Positions 21,198 to 31,117 of a DNA stretch of 64,000 bases are shown here, in pieces. Both the position numbers and the translations under genes were made by a program. Location: assembly GCA_951799405.1 (NCBI GenBank), contig OX637357.1:1-64000 (forward strand), given 5' to 3'. Every line of letters starts with the position of its first letter. The first letter of the stretch is position 1. The DNA comes from Agapetus fuscipes. Its lineage: Eukaryota; Arthropoda; Insecta; Trichoptera; Glossosomatidae. The notes beneath the pieces were generated by a model that saw nothing but the letters and a program-made list of their open reading frames with translations, had not been told where the DNA came from and made no database searches.

Positions 21198-22567
21198 TTT
21201 GCGACTTTTAGGGCACACCTGAAAGCCCCGCACTTACCGCTTCCGCACCAGTGCGCCGCCTCAAGGCCCGCCCTCGAGCACGGGGCGCATCGCAGCGGAG
21301 CTTTGCAGTCCGCGGCCAAGTGCCCACACTCTCCGCACCTACGACAGATAGGGTACTTACCTACCTTACCTGTTTTCTTCCATTTATCTCCCACAGTGCA
21401 TCGAGCTGCAATGTGGGAGAATCCTAGGCAGAGGAAGCACTGCCTAATCTCAATCCTTGGCTGCAAACGGCAACGGAGAAGACCGACCTGGAGTCGACCC
21501 CGCTCCAGCACCTCCGTGCTGGCCTTTGACCACGGAATCCTCGCCGTGCAGGTAAAGGTTCCCCGCGGTCCAGGCCTCAGAGGACCAACCTCCACATCGG
21601 TGTCACCAACCATCCTGGCCAGTGATGCCTTGACATCAACGACCTCCACACCCTCGCAGAGGTCCCTTACAAAGACTGTGCGCTTAGGCGCCATTCTTTG
21701 CACCCTGAAATCGCTGCCGGCTGCGCCGACCAAAAGGCTCTCCAAGGCAGGTCCCCTGTGATCACCCCTGGCCAGCGTTATCTTTAGAGTGCCATTGGCG
21801 CCCTTGCGGATGCCATGAACCACCGGCAGCTCGTCCGTGAGCCCATTATCCCCCGTTATCCTACGCAGGACTCCGGCGTATGACAAAGGGGGGCAATCTT
21901 GTTTGAGAGGGGCTAGGACAACCATCTCCGAGGGTCTTTTTTGAGTCCCCCGAGGACGGCCGCCGCCCCCATCGGGCTTTCTGCCTTCCGTCGGTTTTCG
22001 GTGGCTATCTTTTCCACGTCTCACCGTGATCCACCCGTTTTGTGAATCACATGGTGTAGTGACAGGTGGGTCAGCCTGCCTTTCCTTCTTCTTCTTCTTC
22101 TTCTTCACCCGTCTCTGCACCTGAGGAGGTGGAACACCTCTTTCGGTGTCAGACGGGTGACTTCGTGCAGTTGCTGGCTCCACCAGCAACGGCCTGCCTC
22201 GGGCTTTCGGTTTTGACACCGAGCCCTGCCTGATGCCCGGTTGCCTTGGGCTTCCAATTTGGCATCCTATGCTCTTCGCAGGAGCGTCCACAAAGAAATG
22301 GCCTATTTGATTACAGAGATCAGTCATCTCTAAAGACAGACTCTTAATTTCTCTGTGGACGCGGCTGCGAGCGCCCACAAATTGTGATAAAGTCACAATT
22401 TTCTCTTGGAGAGACCGCCAAAGAGTCTCTCCAAGGACATTAAAGCGCACATTGCCCCCCCCAGAATCCGAGGGGCAGCCCGATGATTGCTCATCGGGGG
22501 GGGATTCTCCACCGCCAATGGCGACGGTACCCCCCTGGGGTAGTTGTTTGATGTTCGCTTCACTCAT
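21176..22567 (-). CDS. ORF1 of C: gag, without Gln-rich tract
   Basis: 463 residues from ATG at 22567 (MSEANIKQLPQGGTVAIGGG). The N-terminal hairpin segment and gag core (GIRKGANGTLKITLARGDHRGPALE) match A and B, but in place of the Gln repeat there is a Lys-rich patch (KKKKKKER) and a basic linker. Zinc clusters: CFLCLGFSHIAARC, CRRCGECGHLAADC and CAPC...H...C. The frame is intact. Confidence 0.86.
   Translation of the reverse strand: MSEANIKQLPQGGTVAIGGGESPPDEQSSGCPSDSGGGNVRFNVLGETLWRSLQEKIVTLSQFVGARSRVHREIKSLSLEMTDLCNQIGHFFVDAPAKSIGCQIGSPRQPGIRQGSVSKPKARGRPLLVEPATARSHPSDTERGVPPPQVQRRVKKKKKKKERQADPPVTTPCDSQNGWITVRRGKDSHRKPTEGRKPDGGGGRPRGTQKRPSEMVVLAPLKQDCPPLSYAGVLRRITGDNGLTDELPVVHGIRKGANGTLKITLARGDHRGPALESLLVGAAGSDFRVQRMAPKRTVFVRDLCEGVEVVDVKASLARMVGDTDVEVGPLRPGPRGTFTCTARIPWSKASTEVLERGRLQVGLLRCRLQPRIEIRQCFLCLGFSHIAARCTVGDKWKKTGKVGKYPICRRCGECGHLAADCKAPLRCAPCSRAGLEAAHWCGSGKCGAFRCALKVAKCLNSCK
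22463..22541 (-). promoter_or_regulatory. Conserved double hairpin at ORF1 start (element C)
   Basis: Hairpin 1 is CCGUCGCC/GGCGGUGG with loop AUU. Hairpin 2 has outer stem GAATCC/GGATTC and inner stem CCGATG/CATCGG. The inner stem differs from A (CCGAAG/CTTCGG) and B (CCGACG/CGTCGG) by a paired change. Confidence 0.6.
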
Positions 22568-22585
22568 TGGTTTGTTGTTTGTTTT

Positions 22586-22770
22586 GGTTCGCTTTAGTGA
22601 ACTTTGGTCTGCCAGCGCCTGCCTACTCTAACCCTACCCGGGGAGCGCGCCTATCTAAGTCCACCACCCACTAGATTGCCAGCAGACCAAAGCCCCGACA
22701 CCCAACCGACAAAGAGGTAAAGCATCAGGAAGCCCCCAAGCCACGACAAGGCCCGAACCACCGATGGGGG
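22586..22770 (-). ncRNA. HDV-ribozyme-like fold at the 5' end of element C
   Basis: P1 is CCCCCA/TGGGGG; P2 is GGTTCG/CGAACC (22586-22591); P3 is GGCC/GGCT; P4 is CTTTGGTCTGC/GCAGACCAAAG, perfect for 11 bp and extendable by wobble pairs; J4/2 is CTAAAG. The mismatch seen in P4 of B is a pair here. Confidence 0.5.
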
Positions 22771-22772
22771 AA

Positions 22773-22822
22773 CCTAACCTAACCTAACCTAACCTAACCT
22801 AACCTAACCTAACCTAACCTAA

Positions 22823-22824
<2 letters not shown>
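22773..22824. repeat. Telomeric (CCTAA)n array 5, about 52 bp
   Basis: A short perfect array between the 5' end of C and the poly(A) of D. Both elements are on the minus strand, head to tail. Confidence 0.97.
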
Positions 22825-22885
<61 letters not shown>

Positions 22886-23083
22886 CTTTTTTTTTTTTCC
22901 TCGGGGGAAAGGAGGAGTGAATCTTCAAAAAGACACCCCCTGGCCCGTACCAGAGAGCGTGCCAGGTTTGTCAACTGACTAAACACTCCCCCCGAAGCAA
23001 CTTCACCACACCTCGGAAAGCAGAATTAACCAAAACATCGAGGTGTGGCTTATCTTACCTTAAGGGTATACTACAAAGTCGGG

Positions 23084-25863
23084 TTACGCGATCTCTGGAT
23101 TGGGGCGCCTCCGCCTCTCACGCTCGGCCTCCTCCTTTACGCCAATAACACGAGAGGCAAAGGCCTCCCAAGCACTCCAGTTCTCTTTGCTGTGGAGCAT
23201 TGACGCCACCATTGTTTCCTCGAGCACCAGGGCCCAAGGTCACCGACAAGCCTGTTCGTCCAGCGTCCCTTGGCTGCCGAACTCCAGCGATCCTGCCACT
23301 TCGACATCGTCAAGGCCCTATGCTGCGGTCCCTTACCTGAATCGTACACCGCTTTGCGCTCCAGCGCCAGCAGGTCTACGGGCGGAGAAGAAGCCAGCAC
23401 CAAAGCCGCGTCGGCGGAAATGGTGCGGTAGCCGGAGATCACTCGCAGCGCGCTTCTTCTCTGAACGGCAGCCATCTTCTTCCTGTGTTGTTCTACCTCC
23501 AGTGACTTCGCCCAGACGGGTGCCCCATACAGAAGTATGGAGTGAACGACCTCATGCAAGAGTTTCCTCCTACATGATTTCGGTCCACCCACATTCGGCA
23601 TGAGCCTTCCCAGCTGAATCGCCACTCCACTTGCCTTGGCGGCCGCCAGCTCGATGTGTTCTCCGAAGCGAAGACCACGATCGAGTTGGATCCCCAGGTA
23701 CCGCAGTGATTTCGCTAGCGGCACCTCAAAACCCTCCAGCAGCAGCCGAGGCAGAAGAGGTCGCCGCTTTCGGCAGAACAGCACCGCCTCGGTCTTCTGG
23801 ACTGCGAGCTGCAGTCCGGCTCGGTCGAGCCATCTCTTGACCCGGCGAAGCGCCTCGTTCCCTGAAATTTCAAGATCACGGGAGGTCTTCCCCTCGATCA
23901 CTACCGCGATGTCGTCCGCGAAAGCAACAAGACTCGACCCCTCCGGCATGTCAGTCCGCAACAGTCCATCGTACAGGGCATTCCACAGGGTGGGTCCTAA
24001 GACCGATCCCTGCGGGACGCCCGACGACACCCGTCGCTTCTCTTCCACGCCAGAAGGGCCATGACGATACTCCAGCGTCCGGCCATCGAAATAGTTTTCG
24101 AGCATTGCCATCAGATAGTCTGGTACCCGGAAGTCCTCTCTCAACGCTCTGAGAACAAGTTCCCATCGCGCGGAGTTGAATGCGTTCTTGATATCCAGCG
24201 CTATCATGACGACCCGTCGGTGACTCTTCACCGTGCCCTCCCACGCCCTTCGGATCACACTTACCACGTGACCGACGGCGTCCACCGTAGATCGGCCCCG
24301 CCTGAAGCCGTACTGTCGGTCGGAGAGCCCCCGCTCCGGATCCTCCAGGATGAGCTGTAGTCTCCCGAGCAGGAGGCGCTCAAGGAGCTTCCCGAAGCCG
24401 TCCAGCATGCACAACGGCCTAAAGGAAGAGGGTCCGTCCGCGACCGCCTTTTTGAGAATGAGGACTAGCCTCTGTCTCTTCCAGGAGGCGCCGACTAGGC
24501 CCTCTTCCAGGCACTTGTTGTACACGTCGAGCAGCACTTCCGGAAACCCCCGGGCCACCAACAGCACGATCTCATTTGGGACCTCGTCAAGTCCAGGGGC
24601 CTTACCTGTACCTACCTTCCTCGTGGCAGCCTCAAGCTCCTCAGCCGTGAATGGCTGGAGATCGGGCGCAGGTGAAGTAGAACGCACAGTTCTCGGCCGG
24701 TCGTCGTGGCGCGGGAAGAGGCCATCAATTACAGCGGTCAGGTTCCGGGGATCGCTGAGGTAAGGGTCCAGATCACGTCCCCTCAGTCTCTGTCGCACAA
24801 TTTTGTACGGCAGACCCCAGGGGTCCCGATCCACCTCCTCACACAGCTCCCCCCAGCACCTTTCCTTACTGCGCTTGATGGCGCTCTTCAGGGCCCTCTT
24901 CGTCGTCCTGAAATCCTCCACTGCCTGGAGGCTCGTCCAGCCCGAGCGCTGAGCACGACGCCGCGAAGCCAAGCATGACCGACGCAGGCCGGCAATCTCC
25001 TCAGTCCACCAATAAACATTTCGCCTGAGGGAGTGCCCACCGCGCCGGACCATGGAGGCGTCGCAGGCCCGCTCCACCACCACGCTCAGGCTACTTACCT
25101 TTTGTTCCGCCCCGGTCGCCGCCGCGATCTCTCGGCTGCCATCCTCGATGACGGTGAGCAGGGATTCGGGGTCCAGGGAGCGGAGGCTCCATCCCGTAGC
25201 GGCGGCCCTCAAGCCGGGGGCGACGGCCCGCAGCCCTATCGCCAGAGTGAAGGTCACGTACTGGTGATCACTTTGCGTGTGTTCTGGGAGCACACGCCAG
25301 TTCTTCACCCGTCCGATCATTCCTTCATCAGCGAAGGTTACGTCGATGACAGAACCCGTGGCGCCTCTGCGGAAGGTGAACTCCCCACCGACATTTGCAG
25401 GCAGCAAATGTAGGCACGAAGCCACCTCACACAGGAGAGCACCCCGTCGGTTCGTCACCGGCGAGCCCCAGTCCGTCGCCCAGGCGTTGAAGTCGCCCGC
25501 CAGCACCACAGGCACCGACGCCGTCCGGACATCCTCCTCGAGGCGTCGCAGGTCCTCCTCGAACTGCTCAATCGGATGGTTGGGGGAGAAGTAGCAGCTG
25601 TAGATTCTACAGCCTGCCACCTCCACCCAAGTCCACCCGCGAGCAGCGGGGGCAGGAGCACTCCTGGTGACGCACAAGCTCGTAGAGGGGAAGAAGATGG
25701 CCGCCGTCCCGGCGCCGTCACAGTACCAGCGACTGGAACAGTCACGATACTGCTCTGACACCAGGACGACGTCCACCCCCCTCTCTCGCACCACCTGAAA
25801 CATAAGATCCTGGGCCGCTTGGCAGTGGCCCAGGTTTATTTGGATTACTTTAATTTCAGACAT
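23084..25863 (-). pseudogene. ORF2 of D: endonuclease/RT lacking the C-terminal zinc motif
   Basis: It starts at ATG 25863 (MSEIKVIQINLGHC), overlapping ORF1 by 19 nt. Endonuclease (VSEQYRD, LAGDFNAWATDWGS, QSDHQYVTF) and the whole RT (LDIKNAFNSARW, SGVPQGSVLGPTLWN, FADD) are intact. After LVGDLGPWCSRK (about 23225) roughly 65 codons, including the CWHC...H...C motif, are deleted at a short TCGAGG match and the frame shifts, ending at 23137. The original C terminus (MLHSKENWSAWEAFASRVIG...) is still readable in another frame to TAA at 23084. The zinc motif is needed in related elements, so D is probably inactive. Confidence 0.85.
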
Positions 25864-27143
25864 CTTTGAAAAGCCTCGCATTGTGAACTTCCACACCAGT
25901 GCGTGGCCCTATGACCCGCCCTCGAGCAGGGTGCGCAGTGCAATGCGGCACTACACCCTGCCGCCGCATGCCCCTCCGCTCCGCAGCGCCTGCAGAGCCT
26001 TTCGCTCCCGGGCCCCACAACACTGCACCGGGATGCAATGTGGGAGAACCCAAGGCAGCGGAAGCACTGCCTCACGTCCACCCTCGGACGCAAGCGGCAT
26101 CGGAGGAGCCCGATTTCTAGATGCCCCTCCCGAATGAGGGCATCTGTCCTCGTTGTCCACGGCACCCTCGCCGTGCACAGGTAGGACCCCCACTGGGTCG
26201 GTCTCAGGGGAAGGACCTTGACTTCACCGACGTCCCCCCCCAGAGCCCGGCCCAGGGCGGCCCTCACTTCCCCGACCTCTACACCCTCGTAGAGGTCCTT
26301 GATGGTGACTGTCCTTTTTGGGGACAGCCTCTTAACCACCAAGTCAGGCCCAGCGACTTCGGCCAGTAGTCTCTCCAGAGCCGGCCCCCGGGTCTCACCC
26401 TTGGCCAGGCGAATCTGAAGCGAGCCGCCGGCACCCTTTCGGATGCCGTGCACCACTGGCAGGCCTGAGTCTTCCTTCCCCCCCGCAGAAGCCAAGCTTC
26501 TGAGGACCCTCGCGTATGAGGGCGGGTCGTCCGACTTAGTGGCCGGGGAGATGGTAATATTCTCCGCCGGCCTTGATAATCGTTTTTGGTTATTACCAGC
26601 TTTTTTATTCTTACTCTTTACCAGGGTCCATTGTCCTTGTTGCTGCTGCTGTTGTTTCTGCCGCTGCTGCGTCTGTTGTTGCTGCCGCCGCTGCTGCTGC
26701 TGCTGCTTTTGCTGCTGCTGCTGCTGCTGCTGCTGCCGTTGCTGCTGTTTCTGCTGCTGCTGCGGTCGTTGCCTCTGTGAGTGGTTGATGGGCGGCCGCT
26801 GCTCTTGCTGCGAATCCTCGCTTTCTGGAGGCTTCTTTAGCCTCTTCTTCTTTGGCCGCTTCTTTGGCGGCTCTTGTCGCTTCAGCGGCTCTTGCCGCTT
26901 TGGTGATTCCGTCCGCTTTGACGGCTCCTTGCCTCTTTCTTTCATCGGCGAGGTCTGGCAGTCACCGTCCCGAACATCGCGGATCAGGTCCACGAGGCTG
27001 TCCAGGACCGCCTGCAACTCATTGCTCGCCGTCCCCACTCCTATCTTAATCGGTACATGCACGTTGGTTCGTGTCCCGATAAACTCCTCGACCTTTCGCA
27101 GGCCCGTCAACGTCTTGTTAAGTTTTTTAATAATTTCTTCCAT
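25845..27143 (-). CDS. ORF1 of D: gag with long Gln tract
   Basis: 432 residues from ATG at 27143 (MEEIIKKLNKTLTGLRKVEEFIG). The same frame is open upstream to an ATG at 27272, adding 43 residues that cover the leader hairpins, so the start is uncertain. It has a Lys/Pro/Glu-rich region, a nearly pure Gln/Arg tract (about 26635-26780), the gag core GIRKGAGGSLQIRLAKGETRGPALE, and zinc clusters CFRCLGFSHIASRC, CRRCGAEGHAAAGC and CAPC...H...C. It lacks the PQGGT...GGGESPP N-terminal segment of A, B and C. Confidence 0.83.
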   Translation of the reverse strand: MEEIIKKLNKTLTGLRKVEEFIGTRTNVHVPIKIGVGTASNELQAVLDSLVDLIRDVRDGDCQTSPMKERGKEPSKRTESPKRQEPLKRQEPPKKRPKKKRLKKPPESEDSQQEQRPPINHSQRQRPQQQQKQQQRQQQQQQQQQKQQQQQRRQQQQTQQRQKQQQQQQGQWTLVKSKNKKAGNNQKRLSRPAENITISPATKSDDPPSYARVLRSLASAGGKEDSGLPVVHGIRKGAGGSLQIRLAKGETRGPALERLLAEVAGPDLVVKRLSPKRTVTIKDLYEGVEVGEVRAALGRALGGDVGEVKVLPLRPTQWGSYLCTARVPWTTRTDALIREGHLEIGLLRCRLRPRVDVRQCFRCLGFSHIASRCSVVGPGSERLCRRCGAEGHAAAGCSAALHCAPCSRAGHRATHWCGSSQCEAFQRCLKLK

Positions 27144-27175
27144 TTCAATCCCACGAGTAGCTAGGGAAATACACG

Positions 27176-27247
27176 TCCAGCCGACCAGAGCCCCGCTTGG
27201 CCGGCTAAGCCTGAATACTTGGAGGTTTCGGCAGGTACCTCCAAGGG
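27176..27247 (-). promoter_or_regulatory. Double hairpin upstream of ORF1 in element D
   Basis: On the element strand, CTTGGAGG/CCTCCAAG forms an 8-bp hairpin with GGTACC inside it, followed by AGCCGGCC/GGTCGGCT (8 bp with one wobble). Position and two-hairpin plan match A-C but the sequence does not, suggesting structure is kept while sequence drifts. Confidence 0.45.
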
Positions 27248-27353
27248 AACGTTCACGACTGCATTGATGCATGCATTATTAGTGCATGATCATTTAACGT
27301 CACTGCAGCCACACACCCATCGGCACGTTGCCTCTACACCTTGGGTTTTGACG

Positions 27354-27490
27354 GGTTCGCTTTAGTTAAGTCTGCCGACGCCTATCCTACCACCCACCCA
27401 GGATACGCGCCTATCTAAGTACCACCCACTAGATTTTTTCGGCAGACCGTAAGCCCCCTAGCCACAACAAGGCCCGAACCATGAAGGGGG
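27354..27490 (-). ncRNA. HDV-ribozyme-like fold at the 5' end of element D
   Basis: P1 is CCCCCT/AGGGGG (A-U in B and C, U-A here at pair 6); P2 is GGTTCG/CGAACC (27354-27359); P3 is GGCC/GGCT with loop TTGTTG; a compact P4 is GTCTGCCGA/TCGGCAGAC, perfect for 9 bp; J4/2 is CTAAAG. Confidence 0.5.
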
Positions 27491-27492
27491 AA

Positions 27493-27534
27493 CCTAACCT
27501 AACCTAACCTAACCTAACCTAACCTAACCTAACC
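27493..27534. repeat. Telomeric (CCTAA)n array 6, about 42 bp
   Basis: A short perfect array between the 5' end of D and the poly(A) of E. Confidence 0.97.
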
Positions 27535-29549
27535 TTTTTTTTTTTTTTTTTTTTTTTTTTGTTTTGCGTTGGAAGAAGGAAAATCTTTTATAAGACGCCA
27601 AGTGACAGCCGGTCACTAGATTGGCAGTGTGGGACTCTCCCTGCTGCGGGCCTACCCACTAAAAACCTCTCCCGTGCAAGCATCTACCACACTCCGGACC
27701 TACCAATGAAGTATTACGCTGGGAGTGTGGCAATGGTTTATGCGCTGATGGCGTCTACTCTACTCGCTGTGGTAACGCTCATTGCGTTACCAACTACACC
27801 GCGCTATGTGACGCCTTTCAGTCGGCTTCTACGGCGGCCGCAGGCCGTCTTCTCCTCTCGCGCTCGGCGTCCTCCTTCTGTCCCATTACGCTCGAGGCGA
27901 AGTCCTCCCACGCCCGCCAGTTATCAGGCGACTGGAGCATTGTCGTCACCACCGCATCCACCTCCAGGCGACTGACCCCGAGAGCAGCCACAAGTGACGC
28001 CCTCTCAGTCGCCCAGGCCGGACACGCTAGCATCGTATGCTCGGCGTCGTCTTCTGTTGCATCGCAGTGCCAGCAGGCTGCGGCTGCTTCTTTGCCTATT
28101 CTTTGCAGGAAGTTTCCGAAGCAGCCGTGTCCACTCAGCAGCTGGGTGAGCCGGTAGCTCAGACCACCATGCTTCCTTTGGCACCAGGTCCTCAGGTCGC
28201 TGATAAGTCCGCGCGTCCAGCGTCCACCAACTGCCGTGTCCCAGCGTTGCTGCCACTGCGAGTATATCGCGTCTCGAGAGGGGTCTTCTAGACCGTCTCT
28301 CTTCCGCTCTCTTCTCTCCTGACGTTCTCGCGCCAGGAGGTGAATTGGAGGTGAAGAAGATAGCACCAGCGCTGCGTCCTCGGAGATCGTGCGATACCCA
28401 GAGATAACCCTGAGTGCACTCCTCCTCTGCACACTTGCCATCTTCTTCCTGTAGTGCTCAACCTCGAGCGACTTCGCCCAGATGGGTGCCCCATACAAAA
28501 GCGTCGAGTGCACCACCTCGTGCAAAAGTCTCCTTCTGCTCGATTTGGGCCCGCCGACGTTCGGCATGATTCTACCCAGCTGTTGCGCCACCACGCTTGC
28601 CTTCGCCGCCGCTAGCTCGATGTGTTCTCTGAAACAGAGTCGACGATCAAGTTGGACACCGAGGTACCGCAGGGATTTAACCAGCGGCACCTCAAAGCCC
28701 CCCAGCGTCAGTTTTGGCAGCGCGGGTCGTCGCTTTCGGCTGAACAATACTGCCTCCGTCTTGTGGACTGCAAGTTCCAAGCCGGAACGGTCCAGCCACC
28801 GCTTCACCCTGCGGAGGGCCTCATTCCCCGCGACAGTGATCTCACCGCAAGTCTTGCCGGTGATCATCACAGCGATGTCGTCCGCGAAAGCAACGACGCT
28901 AGCACCCGCCGGTAGCTCGGTTCGCAGCAAACCATCGTACATGACGTTCCACAGGGTCGGTCCCAAGACCGATCCCTGGGGAACACCAGACGTCAGCTGT
29001 CGCGTTTCCAAGCCCCCGTTGGCACCACATCGATACTCTAGCACACGGCCATCGAAGTAATCCTCCAGCATGGCCATGAGGTACTCCGGGACCCGGAAGC
29101 TTTCTCTCAGCTCTCTGAGGATTAAATCCCATCGAGCCGAGTTGAAAGCGTTCCGGATATCCAGAGTCACCAACATGACCTGCCGGTGTCTCTTCACCGA
29201 CCCCTCCCACGCAGTCCGAACGGTGTCCACCACGCGTTCCACGGCGTCCAGGGTTGATCGTCCCGGCCTGAAGCCGTACTGGTGCTCGGAGAGTCCCCCG
29301 TCCTCGGATTCGAGGATCGGGAGAAGCCTTCCAACCATGAGTCTCTCCAGGAGCTTCCCATAGCCGTCGAGCATGCACAAAGGCCTAAAAGATGAGGGTC
29401 CATCGGCGACAGCCTTTTTTGAGACGAGGACTAGCCTCTGCCTCTTCCAGGCGTCGCCAAAATTACCCTCCTCCAAACAGGTATTGTACACATTCAGCAG
29501 CACATCAGGAAACTTCCTAGCCACTACCAGCACGACTTCGTTCGGGACG
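27535..29549 (-). mobile_element. SART-like element E, 5'-truncated copy of the B/H subfamily
   Basis: A 26-base poly(A), the B-type 3' UTR (hairpin 27686-27730) and the 3' part of ORF2, ending abruptly in ORF2 at 29549 where TTAGG repeats resume. Near-identity to B and H indicates a recent insertion with incomplete reverse transcription. Confidence 0.9.
27818..29549 (-). pseudogene. ORF2 of E: 3' part of RT, truncated
   Basis: Open from the truncation point to the stop at 27818, about 577 codons. It begins around NEVVLVVARKFPD, so the endonuclease and the first RT block are missing. LDIRNAFNSARW, SGVPQGSVLGPTLWN, FADD and the CWHCDATEDDAEH zinc motif are present without a frameshift. The truncation point lies within about 30 bases of the place where B carries its 20-bp duplication. 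Confidence 0.88.
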
Positions 29550-29644
29550 TAACCTAACCTAACCTAACCTAACCTAACCTAACCTAACCTAACCTAACCT
29601 AACCTAACCTAACCTAACCTAACCTAACCTAACCTAACCTAACC
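29550..29644. repeat. Telomeric (CCTAA)n array 7, about 95 bp
   Basis: Perfect units between the truncated end of E and the 5' end of F. Confidence 0.98.
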
Positions 29645-31117
29645 GAGTTGCAATTTATCCGTCTTACGGAACGCACGTATTTCCTAGGTGCTCCTCTAAA
29701 TAAAATCAGTGCTCTGGATTTACCGTGTTATTTGTTACAAATCTGGTGTCCACCGAAAGGTGTTCGTCACGTGCATTTTTCTGTGTAAAAATATTCTTAC
29801 CATTGTATGTAGTTTGTGTTAAAACGTAAAGAACATTATCGTAGTTTTGTTTGTATGCGGCGGCCATTTTGAGACCTCGTGTTTCGACTCGGCTGCCTGC
29901 CGTTGGGTGTTTGACTTGTTGCCCTCAAGTGTGTGGATTATTGAAAACATTGCCTAACTTGTGATTATAAAACTAACTAGTGTTTTTGTTAATAACTCAT
30001 TTGTTTTTTCCTGAACGTGTGACATTGACGGCCATATTGTGGCCACGTGCTTCGTTATGCGGCGGCCATTTTGAGACCTCATGTTTCGACTCGGCTGCCT
30101 GCCGTTGGGTGTCTGACTTGTTGCCCTCAAGTGTGTGGATTGTTGAAAACATTGCCTAACCTGTGATTTATAAAACTAAGTAGTGCTTTTGTTAATAACT
30201 CATTTGTTTTTTCCTGAACGTGTGACATTGACGGCCATATTGTGGCCACGTGCTTCGCTACGGGGTTCGCGGCGATCACGCGGATGAGGAAGGGCTCGGC
30301 CCGGATATACTCTTGTGTGTTATAGACAATAAAACTGTACCATCGATAGTAATCGATAAATATTGCGTTATCGATAACGCAAAAAATTTGATATTCGTCT
30401 TCTTTTTCTTTTTGATTTGATATTTTTTCTTCTTCTTCTTTCTAAATCGAGCGCCGTTTCGTCTCAACTTGTCCTGCAGTGCGCCGTTTCGCGGATTAAC
30501 ATTTCCTTTGGAAAATTTTCCGAGGTTTTTCCTCAAGAGTGAAGAACTCTAACTTCTCGGAAAACCTCGGAAAAATCCCGGAAAATCCCGGAAAATCGTT
30601 GGAATTTTCCTGCAGTGTTGTTGTGAAAAACCGAGCGTCGTTTCGTGTAGGCTTCGTACTTCAGTGTGCCGTCTGTTTTCTTGATTAACTAAGCATCCCC
30701 TCCGAAAAATTTTCCGAGGATTTTTCCTCAAAAGTCAAGAAACCTAACTTCTCGGAAAACCTCGGAAAAATCCCGGAAAATCCCGGAAAATCGTTGGAAT
30801 TTTCCTGCAGTGTTGTGAAAAGCCGAGCGTCGTTTCGTGTAGTCTTTGTACTTCAGTGTGCCGTTTGTTTTCTTGATTAACTAAACATTCCCTCCGGAAA
30901 ATTTTCCGCGGTTTTTCCTCAAAAGTCAAGAAACCTAACTTCCCGGAAAACCTCGGAAAAATCACGGAAAAACCCGGAAAAGCGTCCAGAGTTTTCCCTT
31001 TGTGGGGCCGGGTTTGACGTCTTACCCGCGTCGAGGTCTCTTACTTGGCCCAGGTTTGCCGTGTGACCGGCGTTGAGGTCTCTCAAGTCTCTGCGGATGA
31101 ATCCTTGATTCATCAAG
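29645..31117 (+). promoter_or_regulatory. 5' UTR of F with two families of tandem repeats
   Basis: Unit set 1 has period 202 bp (ATGCGGCGGCCATTTTGAG at 29855 and 30057), each with GGCCACGTGC near its end. Unit set 2 has period about 191-195 bp (AACTTCTCGGAAAACC at 30551, 30746 and 30937), rich in GGAAAATCCCGGAAAA. A CACGTG also lies near 29767. Repeated leader units resemble promoter monomers; the role is inferred. Confidence 0.6.

Larger units (their letters stand above)
18827..22772 (-). mobile_element. SART-like element C, internally deleted
   Basis: A distinct SART-like subfamily with a 46-base poly(A), a 3' UTR with the conserved CCACACCC/GGGTGTGG hairpin (18971-19012), an ORF2 missing its middle, an intact ORF1 and a structured 5' leader. 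The 5' end reaches (TTAGG)nTT/CCCCC, so it was full length apart from the internal loss of about 1 kb. Confidence 0.88.
22825..27492 (-). mobile_element. SART-like element D, ORF2 with C-terminal deletion
   Basis: A further SART-like subfamily: poly(A) of about 74 with one interruption (22825-22898), a 3' UTR hairpin CCACACCTCG/CGAGGTGTGG (23006-23048), a nearly complete ORF2, ORF1 and a structured leader. The 5' junction is again (TTAGG)nTT/CCCCC. ORF2 is closest to C in sequence, but the gag has a strong Gln tract. Confidence 0.88.
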
